Below are positions 45,091 through 54,304 of a stretch of DNA of 64,000 bases, one piece after another. The first letter of the stretch is position 1. Every line of letters starts with the position of its first letter. The notes below the pieces were generated by a model. That model was not told where the DNA came from. It searched no databases and worked only from the letters and a program-made list of their open reading frames with translations. The position numbers and the translations under genes were made by a program. The DNA lies in NCBI RefSeq assembly GCF_900168115.1, contig NZ_FUZC01000005.1, positions 231,413 through 295,412 of the forward strand. The letters are read 5' to 3'. This DNA comes from Salegentibacter salinarum. Its GTDB lineage: Bacteria > Bacteroidota > Bacteroidia > Flavobacteriales > Flavobacteriaceae.

Positions 45091-46476
45091 CTATCCATTT
45101 AGGATATTAATCGCCTTGGCGTTTACAAATTCTTTAAGTCCGAAGCCACCGTGTTCACGGCCGTAACCTGAATTCTTCACTCCACCGAAAGGCATATTTG
45201 GTTGTGCGAGACCAAAGGAATTGATAAATACCATTCCGGTATCAAAATGTTTACTGGCCAGTTCTACCGCTTTATCTACATCTTCAGAAAATATTCCACC
45301 TCCAAGACCAAAACGGCTATCATTGGCAATTCGCATCGCATCTTCATCATCCTTAGCTTTTATTAACGAAGCCACGGGGCCAAAAAGCTCATCATCGTAA
45401 GCGGGTTGTCCCGGTTTTACATTCGCTAAAACCGTGGCAGGATAGTAAAAACCGTCGCCATCAGGTATATTACCGCCGCAAAGTACAGCTGCACCTTTTT
45501 TCACGCTGTCTTCCACTTGTTCGTGCAATTCTTCCCTAAGATCTTCTCGCGCCATGGGTCCCAGGTCGCTATCGTCACTAGTTGGATCTCCGGCCTTTAT
45601 ATTCTTCATCTTTTCTACAAAAGCTTCTTTAAATTCATCGTAAACTTTTTCTGTCACAACAAAACGTTTAGCAGCAACACAGGTTTCGCCATTATTATAA
45701 ATTCTACCTTTTACGCACCATTCAACAGCTTTTTTTATATTGGCATCTTCAAGCACTAAATAAGCATCATTAGAACCAAGTTCCAAAACGGTTTTCTTAA
45801 GTTCAGAACCGGCTTTTTCACCAATTATTTTTCCTGCTCCGGGGCTTCCGGTTAAGGTTACACCTCTAACAAGATCGTGTTCAATTATAGAATCTGACTG
45901 GTCGTGATCTATTAAAAGCACTTTAAAAAGGTCTTTGGGCAAGCCGGCTTCTTTAAATATTTTTTCAAGAAGTAATCCCGACCCGGTCACACTTTCAGCG
46001 TGTTTCAGTAAAACTCCATTACCAGCCATAAGATTAGCAATTGTATATCTAATTACCTGATAAGCCGGGAAATTCCAGGGCTGGATTCCGTAGATTACAC
46101 CAATAGGTGAGTATGTAATTATTCCGCGACCGCCATCGGGCAACTCCCGTTCTTCATCTTTTAAATTTTCAGGACCATTGGCTGCTGTCCATTCACAAAT
46201 TCCTGCACAAAGATCAATTTCCTGTTCTCCCTGCTTGAGTAATTTACCCATTTCGGCAGTCATCAATTTCACCAATTCAGCTTTGTGTTCGGTTAATTTC
46301 TCCCCTATAGCTTGGATTACTTCAGCTCTTTGTTTTGGAGATTTTTCACGCCATTTTAAAAATGCCTGATGGCATTCTTCAACGGCATCTTTTGCTTCCT
46401 GGTCTGTAAAATAATTGTACGTGTCTAATTCTTTACCCGTAGCCGGGTTAATGGTTTTCAATGTTTTCTCTTTCAT
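45091..46476 (-). CDS. NAD(P)-dependent aldehyde dehydrogenase (succinate-semialdehyde dehydrogenase type)
   Basis: 461 residues. ALDH motifs: GVIYGIQPWNFPAYQ, LTGSPGAGKIIGEKAG, LELGSNDAYLVLEDA with the general-base Glu, NNGETCVAAKR with the catalytic Cys, and FGPVASLIKAKD. It is closest in style to the shorter succinate-semialdehyde dehydrogenases (GabD/Sad-like), oxidising an aldehyde to the acid in the cytoplasm. LELGS in place of the usual LELGG is a mild change also seen in this subgroup. It is a single gene; no amino-butyrate genes are near. Confidence 0.92.
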   Translation of the reverse strand: MKEKTLKTINPATGKELDTYNYFTDQEAKDAVEECHQAFLKWREKSPKQRAEVIQAIGEKLTEHKAELVKLMTAEMGKLLKQGEQEIDLCAGICEWTAANGPENLKDEERELPDGGRGIITYSPIGVIYGIQPWNFPAYQVIRYTIANLMAGNGVLLKHAESVTGSGLLLEKIFKEAGLPKDLFKVLLIDHDQSDSIIEHDLVRGVTLTGSPGAGKIIGEKAGSELKKTVLELGSNDAYLVLEDANIKKAVEWCVKGRIYNNGETCVAAKRFVVTEKVYDEFKEAFVEKMKNIKAGDPTSDDSDLGPMAREDLREELHEQVEDSVKKGAAVLCGGNIPDGDGFYYPATVLANVKPGQPAYDDELFGPVASLIKAKDDEDAMRIANDSRFGLGGGIFSEDVDKAVELASKHFDTGMVFINSFGLAQPNMPFGGVKNSGYGREHGGFGLKEFVNAKAINILNG

Positions 46477-46605
46477 AACTATTTTTTTGGAAATTTAAAG
46501 TTATGAACTGATGCAAAGAATGAGGACTAAGGCGTTGTTAAAGCTTTTAAAACAAGGCGTTAATTAGGAAGAATTAACAGGTGTGCGTAAGAATATTCTT
46601 TAAAA

Positions 46606-47349
46606 TTATTCTAAACGTTTCACTTCTATATTCTTGTTTTCGATTTTTGAGAGTAATTCGAGTTGTCGGGCTTCGTAAAGATCATCCAATTGGGTTAAAG
46701 GCGTATCCAAATCATCGGTTTTGTAATTTTCGTAATCTACAAAACGAATTCCTTCAATAGTTCTGGGGTTGTAAGCTTTCCTAAAACGCAATCCGCCATC
46801 ATTGACTTCAAAACTATAGGCCAGGTAATCTACGTTGTAATTCTGAGTGTCAATCCAGTACATATATACATCTTCATGATCGGCGCCGCCACCTTCAACA
46901 TTAAATGTAACTTTTACTTCATAGTATTCCTTATCGTGAATGGTGTCTTTTCCTATTAATTCTTTATTTACAGCGTCATCATTTAAACCGAAAGGTAATT
47001 GCACAAAATAGTGAACCGAATTCACCGAATTTGCATAGACATTTTTCATAGAATCTGAGAGCTGCACTACGGTATCCTTGTAATATCGGGTAAAACCTTC
47101 GTTAGTTACCACATCGCGATACTGAGTTCCGGTAGAATCGGCCAGAACACGCTCTAAATGAAATTTTCCACCTTCTCTTTCGCTTTTATAGGAACCCTTT
47201 CTAAAATCGAAACTAATTTCGGCATTTTTATAGTTGTCTCCGCCTGCTTTTTCAATGGCTTTATCTATAATTTGCTGTGCATTTTCCTTATCGGAATTAC
47301 AGGCAAAAGTTACTGCGATAATAAGTGCTCCTAAAAAGTATTTTTTCAT
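46606..47349 (-). CDS. DUF6503-family lipoprotein
   Basis: 247 residues from the ATG at 47349 (MKKYFLGALIIAVTFACNSD); an upstream in-frame extension is not protein-like. The lipobox is FAC, followed by NSDKEN. The body (QIIDKAIEKAGGDNYKNAEI, FRKGSYKSER, YMYWIDTQNYNVDYLAYSF) matches the DUF6503 lipoproteins of Flavobacteriia, which resemble LolA-like beta folds and have no known role. A TACCTTTG box and a CRP/FNR-like palindrome lie upstream at matching distances, so regulated expression is likely. It is divergent from the lipocalin-like gene. Confidence 0.8.
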   Translation of the reverse strand: MKKYFLGALIIAVTFACNSDKENAQQIIDKAIEKAGGDNYKNAEISFDFRKGSYKSEREGGKFHLERVLADSTGTQYRDVVTNEGFTRYYKDTVVQLSDSMKNVYANSVNSVHYFVQLPFGLNDDAVNKELIGKDTIHDKEYYEVKVTFNVEGGGADHEDVYMYWIDTQNYNVDYLAYSFEVNDGGLRFRKAYNPRTIEGIRFVDYENYKTDDLDTPLTQLDDLYEARQLELLSKIENKNIEVKRLE

Positions 47350-47397
47350 TTTTAAAACTATAAATATTGAAGGCTGTTGAAATCCCAAAATTGTTTG

Positions 47398-47405
47398 CAA
47401 AGGTA
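47398..47405 (-). promoter_or_regulatory. -7 box of the DUF6503 gene
   Basis: Minus-strand TACCTTTG, a perfect TAnnTTTG, 48 nt before the ATG at 47349. Transcription would start near 47393. Confidence 0.5.
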
Positions 47406-47424
47406 TATAAAATGCTGAATTGAC

Positions 47425-47442
47425 ATGTGACCTAAGTTACAT
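47425..47442. promoter_or_regulatory. CRP/FNR-like site
   Basis: ATGTGACCTAAGTTACAT, that is TGTGA-N6-TTACA with one mismatch from perfect symmetry. The centre (47433.5) lies about 40 bases upstream of the inferred start of the DUF6503 transcript, the distance used by class II CRP/FNR-type activators. It is in the gap shared with the divergent lipocalin-like gene. Confidence 0.45.
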
Positions 47443-47510
47443 ATTGAAGTTGTGAAATTACCTATTTCATTTTCATTTTACTATTTTGCAGCTTCTAACT
47501 AAATACACCT

Positions 47511-47945
47511 ATGAAAAAACAAATTTTACTATTAGCATTTTTAAGCTTCGGGTTATTCACCGCCTGCGACACAGATGATGATTCACCTGACGAAACACCG
47601 CAAATCAATGAAGAATTAGTGGGTATCTGGTATATTGATGATATGATTGTTGATGGCGAGAAAATACCTTATAACGACCACGAAGATTGCGGTAAGGATT
47701 ATATTGAATTTAATGAAGACGGAACTTATAGGCAGATTGATATATGGGGTTGTGAAGAAGACGTTGATGAGGAAGGAACATACACCGCGACTGATAATAC
47801 TATTACCCTTACCATTTCTGGAAATGATGTGGTTGTTATGGATATTGTTACGCTAAATTCTGAAACGCTCCTGGTAGAAGGAATGGATGATGTAGATGAT
47901 GACGGCGAAGAGGAAGTGGTACAACAGCGGTTTACAAGGGAGTAA
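47511..47945 (+). CDS. Lipocalin-like domain lipoprotein
   Basis: 144 residues. The signal peptide ends at lipobox TAC, followed by DTDDDSPDE, a strong surface-export-type acidic run. The rest fits the lipocalin-like fold common in Bacteroidota: ELVGIWYIDDMIVDG, KDYIEFNEDGTYRQ, EGTYTATDNTITLTI. No ligand is known. It is divergent from the DUF6503 gene with a CRP/FNR-like site between, and is followed 91 bp later by smpB. Confidence 0.82.
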   Translation: MKKQILLLAFLSFGLFTACDTDDDSPDETPQINEELVGIWYIDDMIVDGEKIPYNDHEDCGKDYIEFNEDGTYRQIDIWGCEEDVDEEGTYTATDNTITLTISGNDVVVMDIVTLNSETLLVEGMDDVDDDGEEEVVQQRFTRE

Positions 47946-48022
47946 AACTACTAATTCTTCGTAAAATTGATTTAAAGTGTTACGAATTCCGTAAATACAG
48001 GTAAAGTTTCTGTAAAGCTTCC

Positions 48023-48030
48023 TATTTTTG
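48023..48030 (+). promoter_or_regulatory. -7 box of smpB
   Basis: TATTTTTG, a perfect TAnnTTTG, ends 6 nt before the smpB ATG at 48037, so the mRNA should be leaderless or nearly so. Confidence 0.5.
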
Positions 48031-48036
48031 TTTCTT

Positions 48037-48501
48037 ATGAAGAAGACCAGCAATACCATAAATATAAAGAATAGAAAGGCTCGATTTGAGTATGAAATCC
48101 TCGATAAATACGTGGCGGGGATCAAACTGGCCGGGACCGAGATAAAAGCCATAAGACAAGGAAAAGCTTCTATAGCCGAGAGTTTTTGTGAGTTTCAGAA
48201 CAACGAATTATTCGTGATTAATATGCACGTTGAAGAATATTCTCACGCCACGCATTTTAATCATAACCCAAAAAGTGAGCGCAAACTCCTTTTACAACGT
48301 CGGGAATTAAGAAAACTTGAAAAAGAAGTAAAGAATTCCGGACTTACCATTATTCCGCTGCGTGTTTTTATTAACGACCGCGGACTCGCGAAAATGCAAA
48401 TTGCGCTGGCCAAAGGTAAAAAGCTCTACGATAAAAGAGAGACAATTAAAGACCGCGAAAGCAAAAGAAAATTAGACAGGATTAAGAAAGAATACAAATA
48501 A
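48037..48501 (+). CDS. smpB: SsrA-binding protein SmpB
   Basis: 154 residues from the ATG at 48037; an in-frame TTG three codons earlier overlaps the promoter box. Signature parts: ARFEYEILDKYVAGIKLAGT, EIKAIRQGKASIAESF, NPKSERKLLLQRREL and the basic C-terminal tail (KRETIKDRESKRKLDRIKKE). It binds tmRNA and brings it to stalled ribosomes. The next gene, an MFS transporter, starts 6 bp later, so they share a transcript. The tmRNA gene (ssrA) was not seen in this window. Confidence 0.97.
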   Translation: MKKTSNTINIKNRKARFEYEILDKYVAGIKLAGTEIKAIRQGKASIAESFCEFQNNELFVINMHVEEYSHATHFNHNPKSERKLLLQRRELRKLEKEVKNSGLTIIPLRVFINDRGLAKMQIALAKGKKLYDKRETIKDRESKRKLDRIKKEYK

Positions 48502-48507
48502 ATCTGG

Positions 48508-49683
48508 ATGCAGCCGGCAAAACAGATTCTCCCCTTAATCGTTTTTTCCCAGTTTTGCTGCACCTCGCTTTGGTTTGCCGGTAATGCCGTGATGCCAGAG
48601 CTTTACCTTAACTTTAATTTAAATGATGAAGCCCTTGGGCATTTAACCTCGGCGGTACAATTCGGTTTTATTTTTGGTACGCTCATATTTGCTTTTCTTA
48701 ACCTTGCTGACAGGTTTTCTCCATCAAAACTCTTCTTTATCTCTGCTGTTTTCGGTGCGGTTTTTAACCTGGGTATTATACTCGAAAACAACAGTTTAAA
48801 CACCTTACTCCTATTGCGCTTTCTCACCGGATTTTCATTGGCTGGAATTTATCCCGTTGGAATGAAGATCGCTGCAGATTATTACGATAAAGGCCTCGGA
48901 AAATCGCTGGGTTATTTGGTGGGCGCATTAGTTTTAGGTACTGCTTTTCCGCATTTTTTAAAGACTTTTACCGGTGCAGAAAACCTTCCCTGGCGCTGGG
49001 TAATTATTGCTACTTCCGGTTTTGCATTCCTGGGTGGACTATTAATTTTGCTGTTTGTTCCCAACGGTCCATTTAGAAAAGCAAAAAGGAAGTTTAAAAC
49101 TGATGCCATTTTTAGCGTTTTTAAAAATAAAAATTTACGCAGCGCTGCCTTCGGTTATTTTGGGCATATGTGGGAACTCTATACTTTTTGGGCTTTTGTT
49201 CCTATTATCTTAGCCGCTTATAAAATTTCATTTTCAGATAGTAATTTTTATATTCCGTTTTGGTCGTTTATAATTATTGGAATTGGTGGACTTTCCTGTG
49301 TGTTGGGTGGTTATATTTCGGAAATCTTCGGGGTAATACGAACCGCCGCTACGGCTCTGCTCCTATCTGGTTTATGCTGCATCATATTTCCCTTCGTTTT
49401 TCTTCAGCCTTCAGCTTCAATTCTTATCGCATTCTTATGTTTTTGGGGAGTTGTGGTAGTGGCCGATTCTCCCCTATTCTCAACATTGGTGGCTGGAAAC
49501 GCCCCACCGGAAATCAAGGGCACAGCCCTCACCATTGTGAATTCTATTGGTTTTGCGATTACTATTGGGAGTATTCAGTTAATTACTTATTTAAATCAAA
49601 TAGAACCAGTTTATAGTATGAGTTTACTTGCATTTGGACCGGTCCTGGGATTATGGGGATTATTTCAGAAGAAAAAAGTCTGA
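48508..49683 (+). CDS. MFS transporter
   Basis: 391 residues with about twelve hydrophobic segments. LWFAGNAVMPEL near the start and RFLTGFSLAGIYPVGMKIAA (the MFS motif region between TM4 and TM5) support the family, and LGYLVGALVLGTAFPHFLKT is TM5. Relatives in Bacteroidota are annotated only as MFS; the substrate is not deducible. It is 6 bp after smpB and probably co-transcribed, without obvious functional connection. Confidence 0.88.
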   Translation: MQPAKQILPLIVFSQFCCTSLWFAGNAVMPELYLNFNLNDEALGHLTSAVQFGFIFGTLIFAFLNLADRFSPSKLFFISAVFGAVFNLGIILENNSLNTLLLLRFLTGFSLAGIYPVGMKIAADYYDKGLGKSLGYLVGALVLGTAFPHFLKTFTGAENLPWRWVIIATSGFAFLGGLLILLFVPNGPFRKAKRKFKTDAIFSVFKNKNLRSAAFGYFGHMWELYTFWAFVPIILAAYKISFSDSNFYIPFWSFIIIGIGGLSCVLGGYISEIFGVIRTAATALLLSGLCCIIFPFVFLQPSASILIAFLCFWGVVVVADSPLFSTLVAGNAPPEIKGTALTIVNSIGFAITIGSIQLITYLNQIEPVYSMSLLAFGPVLGLWGLFQKKKV

Positions 49684-49756
49684 AGTTCCGCTTTCAGCAA
49701 TTTCAATAAACTCTAATTATTTTGTCTATTTTGGCTGCATCAAAAAATTCATCATC

Positions 49757-52246
49757 ATGCAGCAAAAAATCATCATCATTTTTCTTATTTTTTCATCAAT
49801 TAACTTATCTGCCCAAATAACCGGAAAGCTTACCGATACCGAAAACAAGATACTTCCTTATGTAAATATTTATACGGAAGACGGAAAATTTGGAACCACC
49901 TCTAACGAAAACGGCGTTTATGAATTAAAAATAAATCAGACGGGAGATTACAATTTAGTTTTTCAATATTTAGGATATCAAACACAGAAAAAGACAATTT
50001 CAGTTGAAGCATTTCCTTACGAATTAAATATCAGCCTGAAACCGGAAACCACCAGTTTGGATGAAGTAAATATTTCATCAGGTGAAAATCCCGCAAACGC
50101 AATAATCAGGAAGGCGATTGATTTCAGAAAACGAAATGCCGAAAAACTTGAAGCTTATACCGCCGATTACTATTCCCGCGGATTATGGCGAATTAAAAAT
50201 GCCCCGGAAAAGATACTTGGCCAGGAAGTTGGTGATCTTGGAGGCGGACTCGACTCTACCCGAAGCGGTATCGTGTATTTAAGTGAAACAATTTCTGAGA
50301 TTTCCTATAAACGGCCCGATGATTTTAAGGAAAAGATCATTGCTTCTAAAGTCAGTGGTGACGATAATGGTTTCAGCCTAAATTCCGCACAGGAATCCTA
50401 TTTTTCATTTTATGAAAATACTATTGAAATTAACAGCGAGATGGTTTCCCCAATCGCCGAATATGCTTTTAATTATTACGATTATAAGTTAGACGGAATA
50501 TTTTATGATGAAAACGGAAACCTCATCAACAAGATAAAAGTTAGTCCGAAGCGTGAAAAAGACCGGGTTTTTTCTGGCCATATTTATATCGTGGAAGACC
50601 TCTGGCAAATTTTTGGCGTAGAATTGCAAACCAACGGGCAGGCTATACAGGTACCACCTATTGAAACTTTAGATTTTAAACAGAATTACCGCTTTTCTGA
50701 AGAAAACGGCTTTTACGTTCAAATTTCCCAAACTGTTGATTTTAAATTTGCGATGTTTGGGATTTCAGGAGATGGAAGATTTACCGCGGTTTACAGCGAT
50801 TATAATTTCGAACCGGAATTCAATAAAGATGATTTTGGCAGGGAAATTATGTCATTTGCTGAGGCTGCCAATAAAAAAGATTCGGTTTACTGGGAAAAAT
50901 TGCGCCCGGTGCCTTTAACCGATGAGGAAATTGGAGATTATGTAAAAAAAGACAGCATTCAAACGCTTCGAAATTCCAAACCCTATTTGGATTCGATAGA
51001 TAATGTTCGCAACAAATTCAATTTAACCGATCCTATTTTTGGCTATTCCTGGCAAAACTCCCACAAAGACAGGTACTTTAATATAAGTTCACCTTTAATG
51101 GGTACGCATTTTAACACCGTACAGGGCTGGAATACATCTACTACAATTTCTTACAGGCAAAATGACAAGGAGGATGAAAATTCAGGGAAATTCTGGCGTT
51201 TATATTCTACAATTAATTATGGTATTAGTGATGACCGCTTTAGGATAAAGGGTGGTTTTCAGAAACAATTCAATAATTCCAGCAGGCCGGTTTTAAGTAT
51301 TTCCGGTGGAATTGAAGCTACACAAATTAACGATAGAACACCAATTTCTGAACGATTAAACGATATTACCACCATATTTTTCGAAAGAAACTACCTGAAG
51401 CTTTACGAACGTTCCTTCGCTGAAATTGCTTATCAGCAGGAAATTTTCAACGGATTCTATCTTTTAGGAGACGTTAGTTATGAAAACAGGAACCCGCTCA
51501 TTAATTCTACAGACCAGGTAATTATTGATAATGATGATATACAGTACACCTCTAACAATCCACTGCAACCCGATAATTTCAGTTCGTTGCCATTCAGGGA
51601 ACACGACATTTTTAAACTAAACCTGAATACGAGATTTAGGTTTGGACAAAAATATATGAGTTACCCAAGTGGGAAGTTCAATATCAATAATGAGAAATAC
51701 CCGACTATGTACCTGGGTTATGAGAAGGGCTTTGGCGCGAGTATAGAAGAATATAATTTCGACCAATTTAAAGCTTCGGTAACCCAAACTTTAAAACTTG
51801 CCAATAAAGGAGAGTTCGGTTATAATTTAAATGGAGGAACCTTTCTTAATGCCCAAGATATGGCCTTTGTAGATTACAGGCATTTTATAGGTAATCAAAC
51901 CCGTGTAAATAATGGTTTTAGCAACTTATCAAGGTTTAATCTTTTACCCTATTATTCGATGAGCACTAATAAAACCTATGCTGAAGCTCACGCCGAACAC
52001 GATTTCAAAGGCTGGGTTTTAGGGAAAATTCCATTTTTAAATCAGTTGAATTACAACCTGGTAGTTGGCGCTCACGCACTTTATACGCAAGATAATAAAC
52101 CCTATTCTGAATATTCGGTTGGAATAGATAACCTTGGTTTTGGAAAATACCGCTTGCTACGTTTGGATTACGTGGTTTCCAACCAGGATGGAAATCGGGA
52201 AGGTGCTTTTGTTTTCGGTCTAAAGTTTTTGGGCGTGCTGGATTAA
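49757..52246 (+). CDS. DUF5686-family outer-membrane protein with CarboxypepD-like N-terminal domain
   Basis: 829 residues from the ATG at 49757 (MQQKIIIIFLIFSSINLSAQ), with a signal peptide; the frame extends 43 codons upstream into the MFS gene without protein-like sequence. Residues about 20-100 are a carboxypeptidase-regulatory-like domain (ITGKLTDTENKILPYVNIYT). A large region rich in beta strands follows (DUF5686), ending in a beta-barrel (FVFGLKFLGVLD). It resembles TonB-linked receptors but lacks a visible plug domain. The role is unknown; an outer-membrane location is inferred. It lies 73 bp after the MFS stop. Confidence 0.82.
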   Translation: MQQKIIIIFLIFSSINLSAQITGKLTDTENKILPYVNIYTEDGKFGTTSNENGVYELKINQTGDYNLVFQYLGYQTQKKTISVEAFPYELNISLKPETTSLDEVNISSGENPANAIIRKAIDFRKRNAEKLEAYTADYYSRGLWRIKNAPEKILGQEVGDLGGGLDSTRSGIVYLSETISEISYKRPDDFKEKIIASKVSGDDNGFSLNSAQESYFSFYENTIEINSEMVSPIAEYAFNYYDYKLDGIFYDENGNLINKIKVSPKREKDRVFSGHIYIVEDLWQIFGVELQTNGQAIQVPPIETLDFKQNYRFSEENGFYVQISQTVDFKFAMFGISGDGRFTAVYSDYNFEPEFNKDDFGREIMSFAEAANKKDSVYWEKLRPVPLTDEEIGDYVKKDSIQTLRNSKPYLDSIDNVRNKFNLTDPIFGYSWQNSHKDRYFNISSPLMGTHFNTVQGWNTSTTISYRQNDKEDENSGKFWRLYSTINYGISDDRFRIKGGFQKQFNNSSRPVLSISGGIEATQINDRTPISERLNDITTIFFERNYLKLYERSFAEIAYQQEIFNGFYLLGDVSYENRNPLINSTDQVIIDNDDIQYTSNNPLQPDNFSSLPFREHDIFKLNLNTRFRFGQKYMSYPSGKFNINNEKYPTMYLGYEKGFGASIEEYNFDQFKASVTQTLKLANKGEFGYNLNGGTFLNAQDMAFVDYRHFIGNQTRVNNGFSNLSRFNLLPYYSMSTNKTYAEAHAEHDFKGWVLGKIPFLNQLNYNLVVGAHALYTQDNKPYSEYSVGIDNLGFGKYRLLRLDYVVSNQDGNREGAFVFGLKFLGVLD

Positions 52247-52272
52247 ATTTTAGCAGAAATGTTATCAAGTTT

Positions 52273-52326
52273 GATCCCGGAATAATTTCAGAGCAGACTC
52301 TGAAACCATTCCGAAGCTTAGGGATG
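52273..52326. repeat. Long two-stage hairpin in the gap before a secreted hypothetical
   Basis: TTTCAGAG (52286-52293) and CTCTGAAA (52298-52305) form a perfect stem with a 4-nt loop. It is extended by CGGAAT (52278-52283) and ATTCCG (52308-52313) across a 2x2 internal loop, and perhaps by ATCCC and GGGAT further out. There is no T run, so it is not a standard terminator. It could be an interspersed repeat or a structured RNA. Confidence 0.55.
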
Positions 52327-52464
52327 GGGCAACGAAATCAAACAATTTTTGACATTCTAAAAAATCATCAAAAAAATAATATTAACTTACAGGTAACGAA
52401 TATCATCTTGACGTTTTCTATTTGTGAATTAAACTACAAGCATTATAATTAAAATCAATTTAAA

Positions 52465-53058
52465 ATGAAAAAAATACTCTTTTTTCTAACAATCCTGGCT
52501 TTCGGCTTTCAGGGAATAGCCCAGGATAAATATCTTTCTGAAGAAATCCAGGTGAAAATGGCAAGTATGGCTGCGCCTGAAGAAGACAGGGATGCAGTAA
52601 CTGTTTACGGCTATGATCGTGAAGGTAAACCGGTTTTATTAAAAGAAGGCACCAATAATTTAGTTTGCATTGCCGATAATCCTAATATGAATGGGATTTC
52701 GGTAAGTTGTTACAACAAAAAGCTGGACGATTTTATGTCCCGAGGAAGGGAATTAAGTGCGGAAGGCAAAGATATGATGGAAACCCGCGCTATTCGCCAA
52801 CAGGAAGTGGAAAGCGGAAAATTAAAAATGCCTGATGCACCAAGTATGACTTATATACTGTCGGGAAAAGAAGCGAATTTAAATCGTGAGACCGGGGAGC
52901 TTAAAGATGCAAAACTGCGTTATGTTATTTATATGCCTTATGCTACTACCGAGGAAACCGGACTTCCAGATAAACCACATACTCCCGGCATGCCCTGGTT
53001 AATGGATCCCGGAACGCATCGCGCGCACATTATGATTACCCCGGCTGATAAGGAGTAA
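52465..53058 (+). CDS. Secreted protein of unknown function
   Basis: 197 residues with a signal peptide ending near GIAQDKY. I do not recognise the family. Visible features are two cysteines (VCIADNPNMNG and VSCYNKK) about 15 residues apart that may form a disulfide, and a long helical middle (MSRGRELSAEGKDMMETRAI). The C-terminal part reads PYATTEETGLPDKPHTPGMP, followed by WLMDPGTHRAHIMI, where the His/Asp/Glu residues could bind a metal. It is a lone gene, convergent with an MFS gene 17 bp away, and preceded by a structured hairpin region. Confidence 0.85.
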   Translation: MKKILFFLTILAFGFQGIAQDKYLSEEIQVKMASMAAPEEDRDAVTVYGYDREGKPVLLKEGTNNLVCIADNPNMNGISVSCYNKKLDDFMSRGRELSAEGKDMMETRAIRQQEVESGKLKMPDAPSMTYILSGKEANLNRETGELKDAKLRYVIYMPYATTEETGLPDKPHTPGMPWLMDPGTHRAHIMITPADKE

Positions 53059-53075
53059 TTGAAATTGAAAATTTC

Positions 53076-54224
53076 TTACTCTTCAATGTTCTCTTTCTGC
53101 TTTTTAAAGAAAAGCTGGGAAATGGGAATAAGCATTAATGCTGAAATAAAGAAAAGGATAAAAGATACCTTCAAATTAAATAGATGCGCTAAATACCCAA
53201 CCAGCGGTGGCCCCAGGAGCATTCCTACGATAGCATAGGTTGTAATAATGGATATGGCCATTCCCGGGGAATATTTTTTAGAGGATCCGGCTAAAAGAAA
53301 TGTCATTGGGATTATTGCTGCGACCCCAATTCCTACTAAGCAGAAACCAATTAATGCCGGCCAGAAATAAGGAAAAATAACCATTAGCAGTACACCTAAA
53401 CATACCAGACAGGCACTGATGATATAATTCTTTTCCATTCCTATTTTTTCTACAATTCTATCTGAAGAGAAACGCGATAAGGCCATAAAAACCATAAAGA
53501 TCAAATAACCCAGCGTAAAAATATCTTCATTCACCACTTCTTTAAAATAAACCCCGCTCCAATCGAACATTCCGCCTTCGGTAATTGCGGCAAGAAAAAC
53601 TATAAAGCCAAGATACATCGTTGGTTTATCAGGTTTTCCAATTCGTAGTTTATTCCCCTGGGTAGATCGATCTTTTTTCAGTAAAAATGAAAAAGAAGAA
53701 AAAGCTATAACAAGCGTAAAAATTGCAACTGCTGGTAAATGCTGATAAATAGGGACATCAAATTTTATAAGAATTGTTGAGAAAGCTACACCTAAAAGTC
53801 CGCCGGTGCTCCAAAGTCCGTGGAAAGAGCCAATAATCTTTCGCTTAAAATTCTTCTGCAGGGTTAAGGATTGCGTATTCATAGCAATATTAAAAATTCG
53901 CATAGAAAAGGCAAAACAAAATATTCCTGTAATTAGTAAAAAGAGGCTATCCGCTATACCGATTATACTAAGGGAAGCCGCCAGTAAAATGTAAGAAACG
54001 ATAAGTGGATACCGACTTTCAAAACGGGAAACCAGCCAGCCAGAAACCGGAAGCCCAATTAACGAACTTATCGGCATCACCATTAACAAATTCCCCAATT
54101 CGGCTTCATTGAAATCGAAAGCCATTTTAATGGTTGGAATTCGCGAAGCCCAGGTAGAAAAGCAGAACCCAGATAGAAAAAAGTACGTACTAAGTGCAAT
54201 TCGCTGTTGGTTTTCGATCTTCAT
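53076..54224 (-). CDS. MFS transporter (YbjJ-like)
   Basis: 382 residues with about twelve hydrophobic segments. STYFFLSGFCFSTWASRIPTI near the N-terminus and GSFHGLWSTGGLLG near residue 130 resemble the YbjJ-like MFS proteins. GGMFDWSGVYFKE is characteristic too. The substrate is unknown. It is a single gene, convergent with the secreted hypothetical and 81 bp after the MATE gene on the same strand, so the two could share a transcript. Confidence 0.88.
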   Translation of the reverse strand: MKIENQQRIALSTYFFLSGFCFSTWASRIPTIKMAFDFNEAELGNLLMVMPISSLIGLPVSGWLVSRFESRYPLIVSYILLAASLSIIGIADSLFLLITGIFCFAFSMRIFNIAMNTQSLTLQKNFKRKIIGSFHGLWSTGGLLGVAFSTILIKFDVPIYQHLPAVAIFTLVIAFSSFSFLLKKDRSTQGNKLRIGKPDKPTMYLGFIVFLAAITEGGMFDWSGVYFKEVVNEDIFTLGYLIFMVFMALSRFSSDRIVEKIGMEKNYIISACLVCLGVLLMVIFPYFWPALIGFCLVGIGVAAIIPMTFLLAGSSKKYSPGMAISIITTYAIVGMLLGPPLVGYLAHLFNLKVSFILFFISALMLIPISQLFFKKQKENIEE

Positions 54225-54304
54225 TTTTTGAAACTTATGAGGGGATAAAATTGGTGTTTATTTTTATCAGGACAATTATTCAGAAAACTAAATTTTTCTA
54301 AAAA

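Noticed and set aside
47958..47986. TTCGTAA / TTACGAA inverted repeat after the lipocalin-like gene
   Set aside because: A 7-bp stem with a 15-nt loop and no T run is too weak to call a terminator or operator.
49628..49756. N-terminal extension of the DUF5686 protein
   Set aside because: It overlaps the MFS gene, and the sequence from the ATG at 49757 begins with a proper signal peptide.
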